Shown here: in pieces, positions 9,095-18,618 of the stretch
How the letters are laid out: each line of letters starts with the position of its first letter
Numbering within the stretch: the first letter of the stretch is position 1
Assembly: GCA_022360655.1 (NCBI GenBank)
Contig: JAKSCK010000107.1
Coordinates: forward strand, 1-48,505
DNA: 48,505 bases
Source of the DNA: Spirochaetales bacterium
Lineage (GTDB): Bacteria > Spirochaetota > Spirochaetia > DSM-2461
Direction: 5' to 3'
Program-made: the position numbers and the translations under genes
Notes under the pieces: model-generated
The model's input: only the letters and a program-made list of their open reading frames with translations
Database searches by the model: none
What the model was told of the DNA's origin: nothing

Positions 9095-10647
9095 TGGATT
9101 TGCGGCACAGACTTTCTTGGTGTTCTCTCATCATCGTGGTCAGTGTCGCTGTGTCTCTTCCCGCCGAGGAGGCTGCGTTGCAACCTTTTCGGACTCTCTT
9201 GGAACAATCAGCCTTTCCAGAGAATGATGAAGCGCGCCGCACCTTAGAGGCCGTGATTCAGGCTCCTGCCTATCCGGCCGTGGAATCCACTCATCAAACC
9301 ATCCGGCAGCTTGTGGATGATAGACTGGTTCAATTTGAAGCCCGCAAGGCAGCCCTTCATTGGTACCTCATCTTCAAGAATCAACGCGGCCAGGAGCCCT
9401 GGGAAACCTTCCCGGTATGGGGGAGGGGAACATGGATCATTAAAAAAGATCTTCTCACCGGGAACTTTGTTCAAGCAAAGGTTTTCTTGCAGGACGAAGA
9501 GGGAAGTTTTGTTCGACTCTTCCCCGCTCCTGCTGGGCGCACCCGACTTGATGTGCATCTGTATGGGCAACAACTTGGTGATGATGTGCTGTTACCGGTG
9601 GCTTTTGACGAGCTTCTGATGGCCCCTTTTGCTCGTATAGCGTCCTTGAGTGCACGCTCTGTGGATTGGAGGGGTATATTCCCTAATCCTGATTCTGAAG
9701 GTTATCGTCGAGTTGAGGAATTCCTCACCAACATCCAACGCTTTGATGATTCCATTGCAGAGATTCACGATGCGGCCATTGATGATTTAGGACGAAATGT
9801 TTTTATTGAATCGGGGCAACCGGTTTCTGTTGGATCTCAGACTCCCCAAGGGACGCTTCTTCAGATCGGTGATACGGGCTTGAATTGTTCTGGATACATC
9901 AAGTGGATTGGTGATGGCCTCTATGCCTCCTGGTTGGGTTCTCCTGCCGATCGGTTTTTATCGATTGAGGCTCTCCGTCTACCGACAGGGCGTTCCACAA
10001 AAAATTCCTGGAGTGAAGCACGAACGGCTTTGAGTCAGGATGCTCGTTCTTCCCTTGAAGGACTGCTTCGTGATCCCTTTTTTGGCTTGGATTGGAATAG
10101 GAATGTGGCCTATGCCATAGAAGAGGCCCGCTTAGGTCAGAGACTGAGTGCCCAAGACCGTACGGCTCTCGAACCCGGTTCTCTTTCTGGTGCTCCCTCA
10201 CAGCCGGACATGGGATACACCTTGGATGATTTGGGCACAGCACTCTATCAATTGGCCTCAGACCGTCCTGGAACTGTGTATCTTGCCGCGGTGAATTCCC
10301 GCTTTGTTCCTGATTCTTCAGGGGATGATCCCCAGCCATTGCCGCTCCATCAGTACTGGCATGTTTCCATTTTAGCTCCTTGGTTTGAGAATGGAGATGA
10401 TGGGGAACGTGGTGCTTTTCGTGTGGCTGTGATGGACACAGGAAAAGTTGGAGAAACGCTTTTGCCCAATCCCCTTTACGATGATGAACCGTTGTTTCCT
10501 TCTGTTATTCAGGAAAAGGCCACCCGTTATGCAAAATTGGGGAAGGCTTCAGACGGTTCTCCTGTGATGCCAGAGGTGATGGTGCACCTGATTCGGGTGG
10601 ATGTTCCCTCTCAATTCCAACCCGCTCCGCTTCCACAAGCCCAGTAA
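9094..10647 (+). CDS. Secreted protein with a Cys-Ser-Gly motif (possible NlpC/P60-like fold)
   Basis: 517 residues with a likely signal peptide (hydrophobic 10-22, cleavage near residue 24), so probably periplasmic. I do not recognise the family. The region around LNCSGYIKW (Cys265) resembles the catalytic D-C-S-G-Y/F-V motif of NlpC/P60 peptidases, and His423 in HQYWHVSIL could be the partner histidine about 160 residues on. The insert between them is longer than usual, so assignment as a papain-like amidase or hydrolase is an inference. The ATG at 9094 shares one base with the der stop and follows GGGAGGGA at 9079-9086. Confidence 0.8.
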   Translation: MDLRHRLSWCSLIIVVSVAVSLPAEEAALQPFRTLLEQSAFPENDEARRTLEAVIQAPAYPAVESTHQTIRQLVDDRLVQFEARKAALHWYLIFKNQRGQEPWETFPVWGRGTWIIKKDLLTGNFVQAKVFLQDEEGSFVRLFPAPAGRTRLDVHLYGQQLGDDVLLPVAFDELLMAPFARIASLSARSVDWRGIFPNPDSEGYRRVEEFLTNIQRFDDSIAEIHDAAIDDLGRNVFIESGQPVSVGSQTPQGTLLQIGDTGLNCSGYIKWIGDGLYASWLGSPADRFLSIEALRLPTGRSTKNSWSEARTALSQDARSSLEGLLRDPFFGLDWNRNVAYAIEEARLGQRLSAQDRTALEPGSLSGAPSQPDMGYTLDDLGTALYQLASDRPGTVYLAAVNSRFVPDSSGDDPQPLPLHQYWHVSILAPWFENGDDGERGAFRVAVMDTGKVGETLLPNPLYDDEPLFPSVIQEKATRYAKLGKASDGSPVMPEVMVHLIRVDVPSQFQPAPLPQAQ

Positions 10648-10659
10648 ACGGTGGAAACC

Positions 10660-10689
10660 ACCCCTTTTAATACATGGATTGAAAGGGGT
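10660..10689. repeat. Inverted repeat between the secreted protein gene and exbB
   Basis: Arms ACCCCTTT (10660-10667) and AAAGGGGT (10682-10689) with a 14-base loop. No T run follows, so it is not a standard terminator. It could be an operator or an mRNA end structure. Confidence 0.55.
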
Positions 10690-10800
10690 CGATCTCAAGC
10701 CTTCCTATTCTCATGACATTTCCGAGACATTCAGGGACGCATTCTTTCTTCCGGGGTATACTGGAGAGAACGGGGCTATGCGTCCTGATAGGGAGAGATT

Positions 10801-11418
10801 ATGCTTGAGCTCATCGTTAAGGGAGGGCCTGTTCTGTGGGCCATCATGCTCCTATCCGTTCTTGCCGTTGCCATCATTGTTGAGCGATACGCCTATTTTC
10901 GAGGAATTCGAATTGATGAAGAAACACTTTTTCTTCGAGTCAAATCGGCCCTTTCCAAACGACATTTTGATGAAGCCATGGCCATTTGTGATTCCAACCC
11001 ATCCCCCTTTAGCGCCTTGTTGAAAACGGGAATTGAGCACAGAGAACGTAGCTCTTGGGAACGTAAAGAGGTGCTCAAGGATACAGCGGCTCAGGAAGTT
11101 CCTCGTCTTGAAGCCCGAATTGGCGCTCTTGGCACCATTGCTCACATTGCGCCCCTCTTGGGTTTGTTGGGTACAGTCACAGGGAACATTGAGGCTTTTG
11201 GTGTTCTTGGTCGATTTGGATCTGTGGGAGATCCTTCTGTTTTGGCCAAGGGAATCTCTGAGGCCTTGGTGACCACGGCTGCAGGTTTGATTGTGGCCAT
11301 TCCGGCCACGATTTTTTATAACGCATTAACCTCTCGCGTGAATTCGCTGATTGTCCGGATGGAGAATCAGGTGAATGAAATGACCCTTCTTTTGGAGAAT
11401 GAGGGAGACAAGGCGTGA
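10801..11418 (+). CDS. exbB: ExbB/TolQ/MotA-type proton channel protein
   Basis: 205 residues with three membrane helices (about 9-29, 108-130, 155-175), the ExbB/TolQ pattern. The motif PLLGLLGTVTG at 118-128 is the family hallmark in the second helix. With ExbD it forms the proton-driven motor that energises a TonB-like protein. The ATG at 10801 follows AGGGAGAG at 10790-10797. The stop overlaps exbD as GTGA. The partners exbD and tonB-like follow directly. Confidence 0.92.
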   Translation: MLELIVKGGPVLWAIMLLSVLAVAIIVERYAYFRGIRIDEETLFLRVKSALSKRHFDEAMAICDSNPSPFSALLKTGIEHRERSSWERKEVLKDTAAQEVPRLEARIGALGTIAHIAPLLGLLGTVTGNIEAFGVLGRFGSVGDPSVLAKGISEALVTTAAGLIVAIPATIFYNALTSRVNSLIVRMENQVNEMTLLLENEGDKA

Positions 11419-11834
11419 TTTTACGACCGCGATTGAAACCACGGGTGGGTTTAGACCTCACACCTCTGATTGATGTGGTTTTTCAGTTGGTGGTGTTTTT
11501 TATGATTTCCAGTGTGTTCAATACAGCACCAGGAATTGAATTGGAGCTTCCGGATTCCAGCACGAGTGAAGCGGTGGAAGTGACGGAAGTGCGAGTGACC
11601 GTGGCCAGCTCCCAAGAGGTGTATCTGAATCGGGATTTGGTGGCGGTGTCGGCCCTAGGAGAAACTCTGCGTCAATGGCGGGATGAGGGACGCTTGGTGG
11701 AAGGCACAGGCATACTAGTGGAGGGGAATCGTGAGGTTCCCTATGAAACCATTGTCACCGTTTTGGATGAAATCCGTCGAGGTGGTGTGGGGGAAGTGAG
11801 TCTCATCACCGCGTCTGTGGGAGATGAACGGTGA
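11415..11834 (+). CDS. exbD: ExbD/TolR-type biopolymer transport protein
   Basis: 139 residues: a short cytoplasmic N-terminus, one membrane helix (about 17-36) with the essential aspartate Asp20 in PLIDVVF, and a periplasmic domain. It is the stator partner of ExbB. Both ends overlap neighbours by GTGA (GTG start at 11415, stop at 11834), so exbB, exbD and the tonB-like gene are probably translated in fixed proportion. Confidence 0.92.
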   Translation: MILRPRLKPRVGLDLTPLIDVVFQLVVFFMISSVFNTAPGIELELPDSSTSEAVEVTEVRVTVASSQEVYLNRDLVAVSALGETLRQWRDEGRLVEGTGILVEGNREVPYETIVTVLDEIRRGGVGEVSLITASVGDER

Positions 11835-12865
11835 ATCCTTCTTCTTCAGCCCATGTACTTCGTCCGGCCGTTCTAGGACAAGAGGCGGAAGAAAAACGAC
11901 GCCATGGAGCTTTGCGGCGAGGAGGGCTTTCCGTTCTTGGAGCGGTTTTGGCGCATCTGCTGGTGGTGGGGGCTTTTTATCTGATTGACCGCTTTGCGGT
12001 GCAGGACATTGCCCTATGGGATGGACCGGTTTCTGTGAAAATCGGTGTTCCTGATGCACCAGATTCTCCAGCTCCTCAGCCCCCCATCCCGGAGTCTTTG
12101 CAAGAATCCTTACCAGAAGTGCCACTAGCGGACGTTACACCCATTGAGCAGGAAACTCCGGTTATTGAAGATTCCTCCCCTGCACCAACAACCTCTCCGG
12201 AGGTGGACGCTAGCAATACTGAAGTTGCTCCTACGGAGAATGGGGAGGTTCGTCCACAGATAGCATCGGATTCCGTGGATCCCTCTGCCCCCACATCACC
12301 CCCTCAAACGGCAGCTCCTGTGGTTCGAGGTGAGGAACAGGGCAATTCCTATCTTTTGGATTTTGACGGTGCTGAGGGGGATGTGGGTCGTGCTGGAGCT
12401 TATGAATACATCTCCAATTACTTTCCCCTTCCAGAGTCTTTACCACGTGATGCTGTTGAACAGGCCCAGGAATATCTTGGAATGTCTGTCCAGGCCGTTC
12501 AAAGTGAGATTGAGCGATACTGGGAACCCCTGTTTGAATCCTATGTGAAAAAGCCGGGGAGGCAGGGCGATATTCCTCTTTCGCAAAGACCTCAATTCTG
12601 GAGCCTCTTGATGCATTCTTTGAATCTGGATTCATTGGAGTTGAGAGGGGATTATGTTCGTGTTCCTCCCGTCACGGTGGAATTCACTGTGGGGCCGTCT
12701 CAAGGGGCTCAAGGGGCAGAGCTCTCTGATTTTTCCATCACCAAATCCAGTTATAATGAGCGCATTGATGAAGCGGTTGTCTACGGTTTATCGCGATGGG
12801 TGTATTACAACGATGGTGAAGATTCGGTGCGAGGGCGCATCACCTATGAATTTGGGCAGCCCTAA
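11831..12865 (+). CDS. TonB-like energy transducer
   Basis: 344 residues: a basic N-terminus, one membrane helix (about 33-53), a long Pro/Glu/Ser-rich region (about 70-180) that could span the periplasm, and a C-terminal domain. The last 60 residues (VTVEFTV...SDFSITKSSYNERIDEA with a final strand YEFGQP) resemble the TonB C-terminal fold, in which a strand pairs with the TonB box of an outer membrane receptor. The region at about 190-260 is not recognised. No TonB-dependent receptor lies in the window. TolA-like function is the alternative. Confidence 0.78.
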   Translation: MNPSSSAHVLRPAVLGQEAEEKRRHGALRRGGLSVLGAVLAHLLVVGAFYLIDRFAVQDIALWDGPVSVKIGVPDAPDSPAPQPPIPESLQESLPEVPLADVTPIEQETPVIEDSSPAPTTSPEVDASNTEVAPTENGEVRPQIASDSVDPSAPTSPPQTAAPVVRGEEQGNSYLLDFDGAEGDVGRAGAYEYISNYFPLPESLPRDAVEQAQEYLGMSVQAVQSEIERYWEPLFESYVKKPGRQGDIPLSQRPQFWSLLMHSLNLDSLELRGDYVRVPPVTVEFTVGPSQGAQGAELSDFSITKSSYNERIDEAVVYGLSRWVYYNDGEDSVRGRITYEFGQP

Positions 12866-12917
12866 GTGAACCATCCATTTTGTTTTGGTGTATGGAGCAA
12901 GGGGATACGGGGTGAAC

Positions 12918-12946
12918 TTGCCGTGTCCTCATCCCTCGGGTAATGT
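12918..12946 (+). promoter_or_regulatory. Possible promoter of the HAD phosphatase gene
   Basis: TTGCCG at 12918-12923, a 17-base spacer and TAATGT at 12941-12946, five bases before the ATG. The -10 is a poor match; position rather than sequence suggests a leaderless start. Confidence 0.35.
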
Positions 12947-12951
12947 AAGGC

Positions 12952-13623
12952 ATGGCATTGCAAGCAGTAGGATTTGACATCGACGGTACTCTTTATCCAG
13001 ATTGGCGGGCTCGTTCCCGTTCTCTTTTCTTCCTTCTGCGCCATGTTCGGCCGGTGGTGGCCTTTGCTCGTGTACGGCGAATCATGCGGGAGTTGGATGA
13101 AAATCCAGAAACGGCAGAACATCCAGTTGCTGAGGTGGAGCTTTTTGCTCAGGAGCTGAAGTGTACGGTGTCAGAGGCACGAACCATTCGGGATACTGTG
13201 ATTTATGCTGGATGGGAGAAGTGTTTTAAAAATGTGCGGCCGTACTCCCATGTGCGAGAATCTCTTGAGGCCCTTTCTGCTGCAGGATTGAAGCTGGCGG
13301 CTCTTTCTGATTTTCCCGTTGGAAATAAACTCAAGTATTTTGGTTTGGATGGAATTTTTGATGTGGAGATTGGTTTTCCTGAGTCCCAGCGATTAAAACC
13401 ACGTCAAGAACCTTTTCTGGAAATGGCTCGCTGTTTGGATGTGGAGCCCCAGAACATCCTCTATATTGGAAATAAACTGACCTATGATGTACGTGGAGCA
13501 GAAGGCGCCGGCATGCGTGGTGCACTCATTGGCCCTCCTGGCCGCTCTGCGCCCCCCGATGTTCTCACCTTTGAGGATTATCCTCAGATGGTTGAGACCT
13601 TGCTTTCAGAGGTGACGTCATGA
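12952..13623 (+). CDS. HAD-superfamily hydrolase
   Basis: 223 residues. Motif I is FDIDGTLY with the nucleophile Asp9 and Asp11. Motif II is near LAALSDFPV, the motif III lysine lies in LKPRQEP, and motif IV is GNKLTYDVRGA, where the usual first Asp of GDxxxD is Asn. An alpha-helical cap lies at about 20-95. Substrate is unknown; small phosphomonoesters are usual for this group. The stop overlaps the next gene by ATGA. Confidence 0.87.
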   Translation: MALQAVGFDIDGTLYPDWRARSRSLFFLLRHVRPVVAFARVRRIMRELDENPETAEHPVAEVELFAQELKCTVSEARTIRDTVIYAGWEKCFKNVRPYSHVRESLEALSAAGLKLAALSDFPVGNKLKYFGLDGIFDVEIGFPESQRLKPRQEPFLEMARCLDVEPQNILYIGNKLTYDVRGAEGAGMRGALIGPPGRSAPPDVLTFEDYPQMVETLLSEVTS

Positions 13624-16600
13624 CGTTCAATTTTGACGGAGGAGATATTCTCATTCTCCTGCTTGTGGGCATAGCCCTCTACTTGTTTCATCGATTTGAC
13701 CGCACAGGGCGATCTTTAGAAAAGGTTCGTCGTTATGCGGAGAAATCAAAGGGTGAACTGGACGCCATTGTGCATGAACGGGAATTGGGTCTGAAGGATC
13801 TTTCTGCCGACTTAGAAGTTCAGGAACGAACAAACCGAGAAATCTTGGCTCGTGCGGATGCTGCACGGGAAGAGATTATTGCTCGGGCCTCAGATTTAGA
13901 GGATCGAGTTGAGAAAATTGAAGCCCATGAACGAGCTCTCTCGGAATTGAATGACTTGGCCTTGCGGGTGGATGAAAATCTTTCCAGACTCCGTGATGAA
14001 TCGGTTTATGTGGACCAGGTTGGAGCTCGACTCTCTGATATCAAAGACAAATTCACCTCTCTTGCAGAAAAAAATGCCGCACGATTTGCCTCTTTTCGAG
14101 AGGAGAGTCTCGGGATTTATGGGGAAGGACTGAATCACTTAAAATCGGGGCTGGAGGAATCCACTCAACTCCTTCATCAGCACCGGGAAAGCCTTGAAGT
14201 TCTCAATGCTCACCGTGATGCAGCGATGGAAGAGCGTCTCTCCGTTTTTAAAGAGGGACTTGCTCAAGTGGAGACAGACTATCATGAGCGCCTGGCAAAG
14301 GTGGCTCAGGAAGGCCTGCAATTGGAAGATGATGCTTTTGCTGCTCTCAATGAAAAAATTGAGAACCGCACGGAACGCCTTGAAACCAATTGGCTTGGTG
14401 GTTTGAATGAGCTCAAAAATGATGTGTCGGGTACGGCAGAGGAAATTCGGCTCACCCTGAATGATTCGCGTGAGAATCTCGCCTCATGGGAGGCCGAAAG
14501 CGCGGAACGGATGCAAGGTTTGCGAGATTCCAGTGAAGAATTTGAGAACCAGCAAAATGCAGTTCTTGGGACATTACGGCAGCTTCTTGAAGAGAGTGAA
14601 CAGAGTCTTCAGAGTACATTCTCACAAGCACGCCACGAATTAGAAGAATCATGGAACAGCACGAAAGAGGGGTTAGAGGGACGTTTTGAAACAGAACGTC
14701 ACCGGTTGGATCATGCTCTTCATGATGGGATTTCTCAGATTGAGCAGCAAGTTGAGAAGGAAACTTCTCATCTGGAACACCGAATGAATCAAGCTGAATT
14801 GCAGTGGCAGGAACGCTATGATTCGGGAATTGGCATGATGGATCAAAAACTTGAGGAGTCTACCACAGCCCTTCAAGCCGCCTTGGATCATCGCTATACC
14901 ACTGTTGAGTCCAATTTAGAAGATCAGCATCAAACCCTTCATCAGCGTCTCCAAACCGCTTCTCATGACTTAGAAAACACCATTCAATCTGGTGTGGAGG
15001 ATCTTGAACGGCGCCTTTCTTCCAAGGTTGAATCCGCCCAATCTCAGGGGCTGGAGAAGATGTCGCAATTCGAACATCAATTCCGCAATGATTTGGAGGC
15101 TTTGGATTCTCAATATCGTTCCCAGATTGAGAAATTACAGTCGATTCTTGCCGAAACGGATGAGTCCTTGCGTCGTGATTTTGCGACAACCCACGATGAG
15201 TTGGAATCTCATTTGCGAACCACGAGTGAACAGCTACGAAATCAGTGGGATGACAAGGCTCAAGCTGTGGAGCAGAGCATTGCCCAAACTCTTCAAGATT
15301 GGAATGAGAGATTTGATGAAGGAGTGGAAGGAATGGAACAGCGGATGCAACAGGCATCTCAGGATTTCCGTTCCCGTCTTGATTCAGGCGAAACCAGTTT
15401 CTTAGAACGGGTAGAAAATTTTGAAACCCAATTATCCCAACGCCTTCAGCAGGAGAAATCTGATCTTGAAGGACGCATGGATACCCATTATTCCTCCTTG
15501 GATGGAAAGCTTGAATCGGGTGTTCTCCGACTGGACACAGGAATTGATGAGCTACGAGGTAAGGTGGATGATTTCTTAGAAAATCGGGAATCAGAACTTC
15601 TTGAGGGCATTGAAATTCGCCAGGACCAGTACAGAAGAACCGTTGAGAACCGGTTTGAGAGTATTGAAGAGTTCATCCGCGATATGGATTCTCTCGCAGA
15701 GAGCTTGAAGGCCTCTCAGAAGCAAACTCTGGCCGATATTGAGTCCACCTTTTCTCAGTTTGATCAGGATTTGACGGAGCGGCGAAATGTGGAACGAGAG
15801 CATCTTGAGGAAGAAGCGGCTGCTATGCGTCAGGAAATGGTGAATCTGGAGCAGGGATTGGATGATCTCAAAGCCCGGGCTTATGACAATGTCACTGAAA
15901 AACTACAGGTCTTTGAAGATGAGTTCTTTGCAGATCTGAAAACGCGTGATGGAGCCATGCGTGCTGCCATGGAAGAATGGCGTGGAAATGCAGAAAACGA
16001 ATTGGCTGAATTGGCTCAACGGGCGACTCGAGAACGAGATGAGGTGGAACGTCGTTATGCCAATGATTTGAAGCAGCGTCTGACCGATCTTCAAACTCGA
16101 ATCTTTGGTCAGTTTGATGGTTTTCAGGATCAGGTGGATGGTTTCCGAGACACGCTCAATGACCAGATCCGAGGGGCGGATGAAACCCTTTTGGGATTGA
16201 GAGAAGAGCTTTCCGCTCGAATCGCCCGAGAACGAGATTCTGCCTCAGTTGAATTCCAAAAAGCCATGGAAATTCATGAACGGGATGTTGCGGAGAAGTT
16301 CACACGTTCTGGTAAGGAAATCTCTCAGCGATTGACGGCCTTTGCTGGTGATATTGAAACACGGCATCGAGAATTGAGTGCCGCTTTCCAATCTGCACGT
16401 GATGAAATGTCACAATGGCGGGAACGGATGGCCATTCAAAAAGATGATGCTCTTCGAACGGTTCAAGAACAACTCGCTCTACTCTCTGATGATGTGAGTG
16501 AGCGAATTGCCGAGATTCGGGATGAATATGCTGGAAAAACGGAACAGCTCATTTTGGAATCTGGAGAAGAACGAGCCAATCTCAGACGGGAAATTAACAG

Positions 16601-17771
16601 TCTTGAAGATAACGTGAATCGATTGTCCACAGAAGTGGAACAAAATTCCAAAGAGAGCTTGGAATCCCTTCATCAGGCTGGAGAAAACTTTCTCTTTGAG
16701 TTTAGAAAAAGTAGCCGAGAAGCCCGGGATGAGGGAGAGCGCAAAATCAAAGAATTACGTCAGGCTCTACAAGATGCACGAGAGAAGAGTGAGCTTCATC
16801 GTCAGGAAATGACGGATCAGGTGGAAGGTGAATATCAACGCATCATGCGAAACCTGGAAGAGATTGATAAGCGTCAACGAGAATTTGTTGCGGAAAGCCG
16901 TGTGTTTGAGCGGGCCGATGAAATGAAAGTGGCTCTTGAAGCGGATATTGCTGAGTTGCTCCGACAGCAGGAAGTGGTGGGAGCCCACAGGGAAGAAATC
17001 CAGGGTATCCAAGAAGATTATCAACGGGCCATTAGCCTCTATGATGAGGTGAGCACAAAACTCTCTCGCTTCCTCTCTGAACAGCAAAAAGTGGAGAATC
17101 TGGAGGGGAAAATTGCCCGTATAGGTGGCTTGTCAGAGTCGGTGGATCTCAAACTTTCACAAATGACAGAGGCCCATGATGCCCTTCAAGATCTCCAAGT
17201 ACGATTACGGCAAATGGAAGATCTTCATGAGGATCTTGGAGGCCGTTATCAGCGCCTTGCAGAAAAATCCAATGTTCTGGATGCTGCCACAAAAGGTGTA
17301 GATGAGAATTTCCAACGCATGACGGAACTGGAACAGCGGCAAAAAGACATTTCCCTTCAATTGCCTCCCTTATTGGAAGCCCTCGCTGCAGCAGAGGGAC
17401 GTCAGCAGCAACTGGAGCAAGATCGAGCTAAAATCGAACATGTGTCGAATAAGGCGGCTGCTGTGGATTCCACCCTAGAAGAGCTTGATAAGCGTCTAGA
17501 GGACTTGGGAAAGGCCAGGGAATGGCTGGCCAGAACAGAAACACGGCTTGAAGAAATCAACACAGAGGCACAGCAGAAAGTTCGGCTTCTTGGAACTCTT
17601 GCGAAGCGAGAGGGTGGAACACGGAAATCGGCTGGTTCTCCAGATATGAGTACTCGGGAGGTTGTGGTGAAGTTGGCAAGAGAAGGCTGGAACAGTGAAG
17701 AGATTGCCCGTACAACAAAACTCAGTCGAGGTGAGGTGGAGCTGATACTGGAGCTCACACCCAATAGTTGA
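13620..17771 (+). CDS. Giant coiled-coil membrane protein of the SpiroCoCo type
   Basis: 1383 residues. An N-terminal membrane segment (about 10-25, ILILLLVGIALYLF) is followed by about 1270 residues of almost continuous charged coiled coil rich in Glu, Gln, Leu and Arg. Near the end (about 1340-1380) is a compact motif (TREVVVKLAREGWNSEEIARTTKLSRGEVELIL) of helix-turn-helix character. Such proteins are known only from spirochaetes, hence the family name, and their function is unsettled; a cytoskeletal or envelope-spacing role is plausible. The ATG at 13620 overlaps the HAD stop (ATGA), and the TGA stop shares a base with the next ATG. Confidence 0.88.
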   Translation: MTFNFDGGDILILLLVGIALYLFHRFDRTGRSLEKVRRYAEKSKGELDAIVHERELGLKDLSADLEVQERTNREILARADAAREEIIARASDLEDRVEKIEAHERALSELNDLALRVDENLSRLRDESVYVDQVGARLSDIKDKFTSLAEKNAARFASFREESLGIYGEGLNHLKSGLEESTQLLHQHRESLEVLNAHRDAAMEERLSVFKEGLAQVETDYHERLAKVAQEGLQLEDDAFAALNEKIENRTERLETNWLGGLNELKNDVSGTAEEIRLTLNDSRENLASWEAESAERMQGLRDSSEEFENQQNAVLGTLRQLLEESEQSLQSTFSQARHELEESWNSTKEGLEGRFETERHRLDHALHDGISQIEQQVEKETSHLEHRMNQAELQWQERYDSGIGMMDQKLEESTTALQAALDHRYTTVESNLEDQHQTLHQRLQTASHDLENTIQSGVEDLERRLSSKVESAQSQGLEKMSQFEHQFRNDLEALDSQYRSQIEKLQSILAETDESLRRDFATTHDELESHLRTTSEQLRNQWDDKAQAVEQSIAQTLQDWNERFDEGVEGMEQRMQQASQDFRSRLDSGETSFLERVENFETQLSQRLQQEKSDLEGRMDTHYSSLDGKLESGVLRLDTGIDELRGKVDDFLENRESELLEGIEIRQDQYRRTVENRFESIEEFIRDMDSLAESLKASQKQTLADIESTFSQFDQDLTERRNVEREHLEEEAAAMRQEMVNLEQGLDDLKARAYDNVTEKLQVFEDEFFADLKTRDGAMRAAMEEWRGNAENELAELAQRATRERDEVERRYANDLKQRLTDLQTRIFGQFDGFQDQVDGFRDTLNDQIRGADETLLGLREELSARIARERDSASVEFQKAMEIHERDVAEKFTRSGKEISQRLTAFAGDIETRHRELSAAFQSARDEMSQWRERMAIQKDDALRTVQEQLALLSDDVSERIAEIRDEYAGKTEQLILESGEERANLRREINSLEDNVNRLSTEVEQNSKESLESLHQAGENFLFEFRKSSREARDEGERKIKELRQALQDAREKSELHRQEMTDQVEGEYQRIMRNLEEIDKRQREFVAESRVFERADEMKVALEADIAELLRQQEVVGAHREEIQGIQEDYQRAISLYDEVSTKLSRFLSEQQKVENLEGKIARIGGLSESVDLKLSQMTEAHDALQDLQVRLRQMEDLHEDLGGRYQRLAEKSNVLDAATKGVDENFQRMTELEQRQKDISLQLPPLLEALAAAEGRQQQLEQDRAKIEHVSNKAAAVDSTLEELDKRLEDLGKAREWLARTETRLEEINTEAQQKVRLLGTLAKREGGTRKSAGSPDMSTREVVVKLAREGWNSEEIARTTKLSRGEVELILELTPNS

Positions 17772-18571
17772 TGGAGGCACAAGCGCCTTATCCTGCCGAT
17801 TACTATTCCTTTCACCATTTTCTTGTGGCTTTGGGAATGGTGCGGGATAGGCGCACGCTTTCCCACCGTTGTTTGAAAATCCTTTTTGGAGTCAATCATG
17901 ATTTTCGAATACGGCTTGATGGAGACTGGTACACAACACGTCTTGCCTTAATTCCCTCCCAAACGGCTCATTGGGTTGATGGTTCAGGCGATTGGCAGAC
18001 ATTGCTTTGGATTTATCCAGAGACAAAAATTGCCAAGATTCTTCAAAATCATGTTCTCCGGGACCAATCATGGTACATCCAGACGTCAACAGGAACATCG
18101 CCCATCCCCCATCTCTCTGCTCCACCAGATTGGCCTTCTCCAGAAATGGCTCTTGCCCTTGGAGAATCGATTCTTTCGCTTTTTGGCATCCAAGGCATTG
18201 CTGCTGGTTGGGATTCCGAACTGCGTCAAAGCATCCATCTTTTGAATGAGTCCCCCAATGTGTGGGAGGGATGTGCATTCTCAGCGGAACGTAGAGAGGC
18301 ACTCAATGAGGCCTGCACCCGAGTTCTGGGAACTCCCCTTCAAGGAATGGTGCGACGCGCTCGCTTTCATGATTATGTGCAACGGCGTCGATTGGGAGCA
18401 ACTATTGAAGAAGCACTGATAGGGGCAGGACTTGCTGGATGGGATGGATTGCAGGAATGGGTAGCCGACGCCACAGGTTTTGATGTTCTCAATTGGGAAA
18501 AGGATGTTCCTTATCCTCGGGTATGGACGCGGCAACCTCTCGAGTTGCGTCGATATCAAATTCAAAAATAA
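17771..18571 (+). CDS. AraC-like transcriptional regulator
   Basis: 266 residues. The N-terminal half has a small beta-rich region that would suit an AraC-type cupin sensing domain. The last 80 residues fit an AraC helix-turn-helix pair: ARFHDYVQRRRL, then IEEALIGAGLAGWDGLQEWVADATG, where the second part matches the pattern of the family's second helix-turn-helix. The match is recognisable but weak. The ATG at 17771 overlaps the SpiroCoCo stop by one base (TGATG), so the two are co-translated. Its ligand and targets cannot be deduced. Confidence 0.62.
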   Translation: MEAQAPYPADYYSFHHFLVALGMVRDRRTLSHRCLKILFGVNHDFRIRLDGDWYTTRLALIPSQTAHWVDGSGDWQTLLWIYPETKIAKILQNHVLRDQSWYIQTSTGTSPIPHLSAPPDWPSPEMALALGESILSLFGIQGIAAGWDSELRQSIHLLNESPNVWEGCAFSAERREALNEACTRVLGTPLQGMVRRARFHDYVQRRRLGATIEEALIGAGLAGWDGLQEWVADATGFDVLNWEKDVPYPRVWTRQPLELRRYQIQK

Positions 18572-18579
18572 ATGAATGA

Positions 18580-18606
18580 AAAGAAGTCCTGAACAGGTTC
18601 TTTTAT
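18580..18606. terminator. Hairpin between converging genes
   Basis: Arms AAGAA...CCTG and CAGG-TTCTT with a two-base bulge, followed by TTTT on the plus strand. It sits between the AraC-like gene and the minus-strand coiled-coil gene. Confidence 0.45.
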
Positions 18607-18618
18607 TCTGTGCAATGA

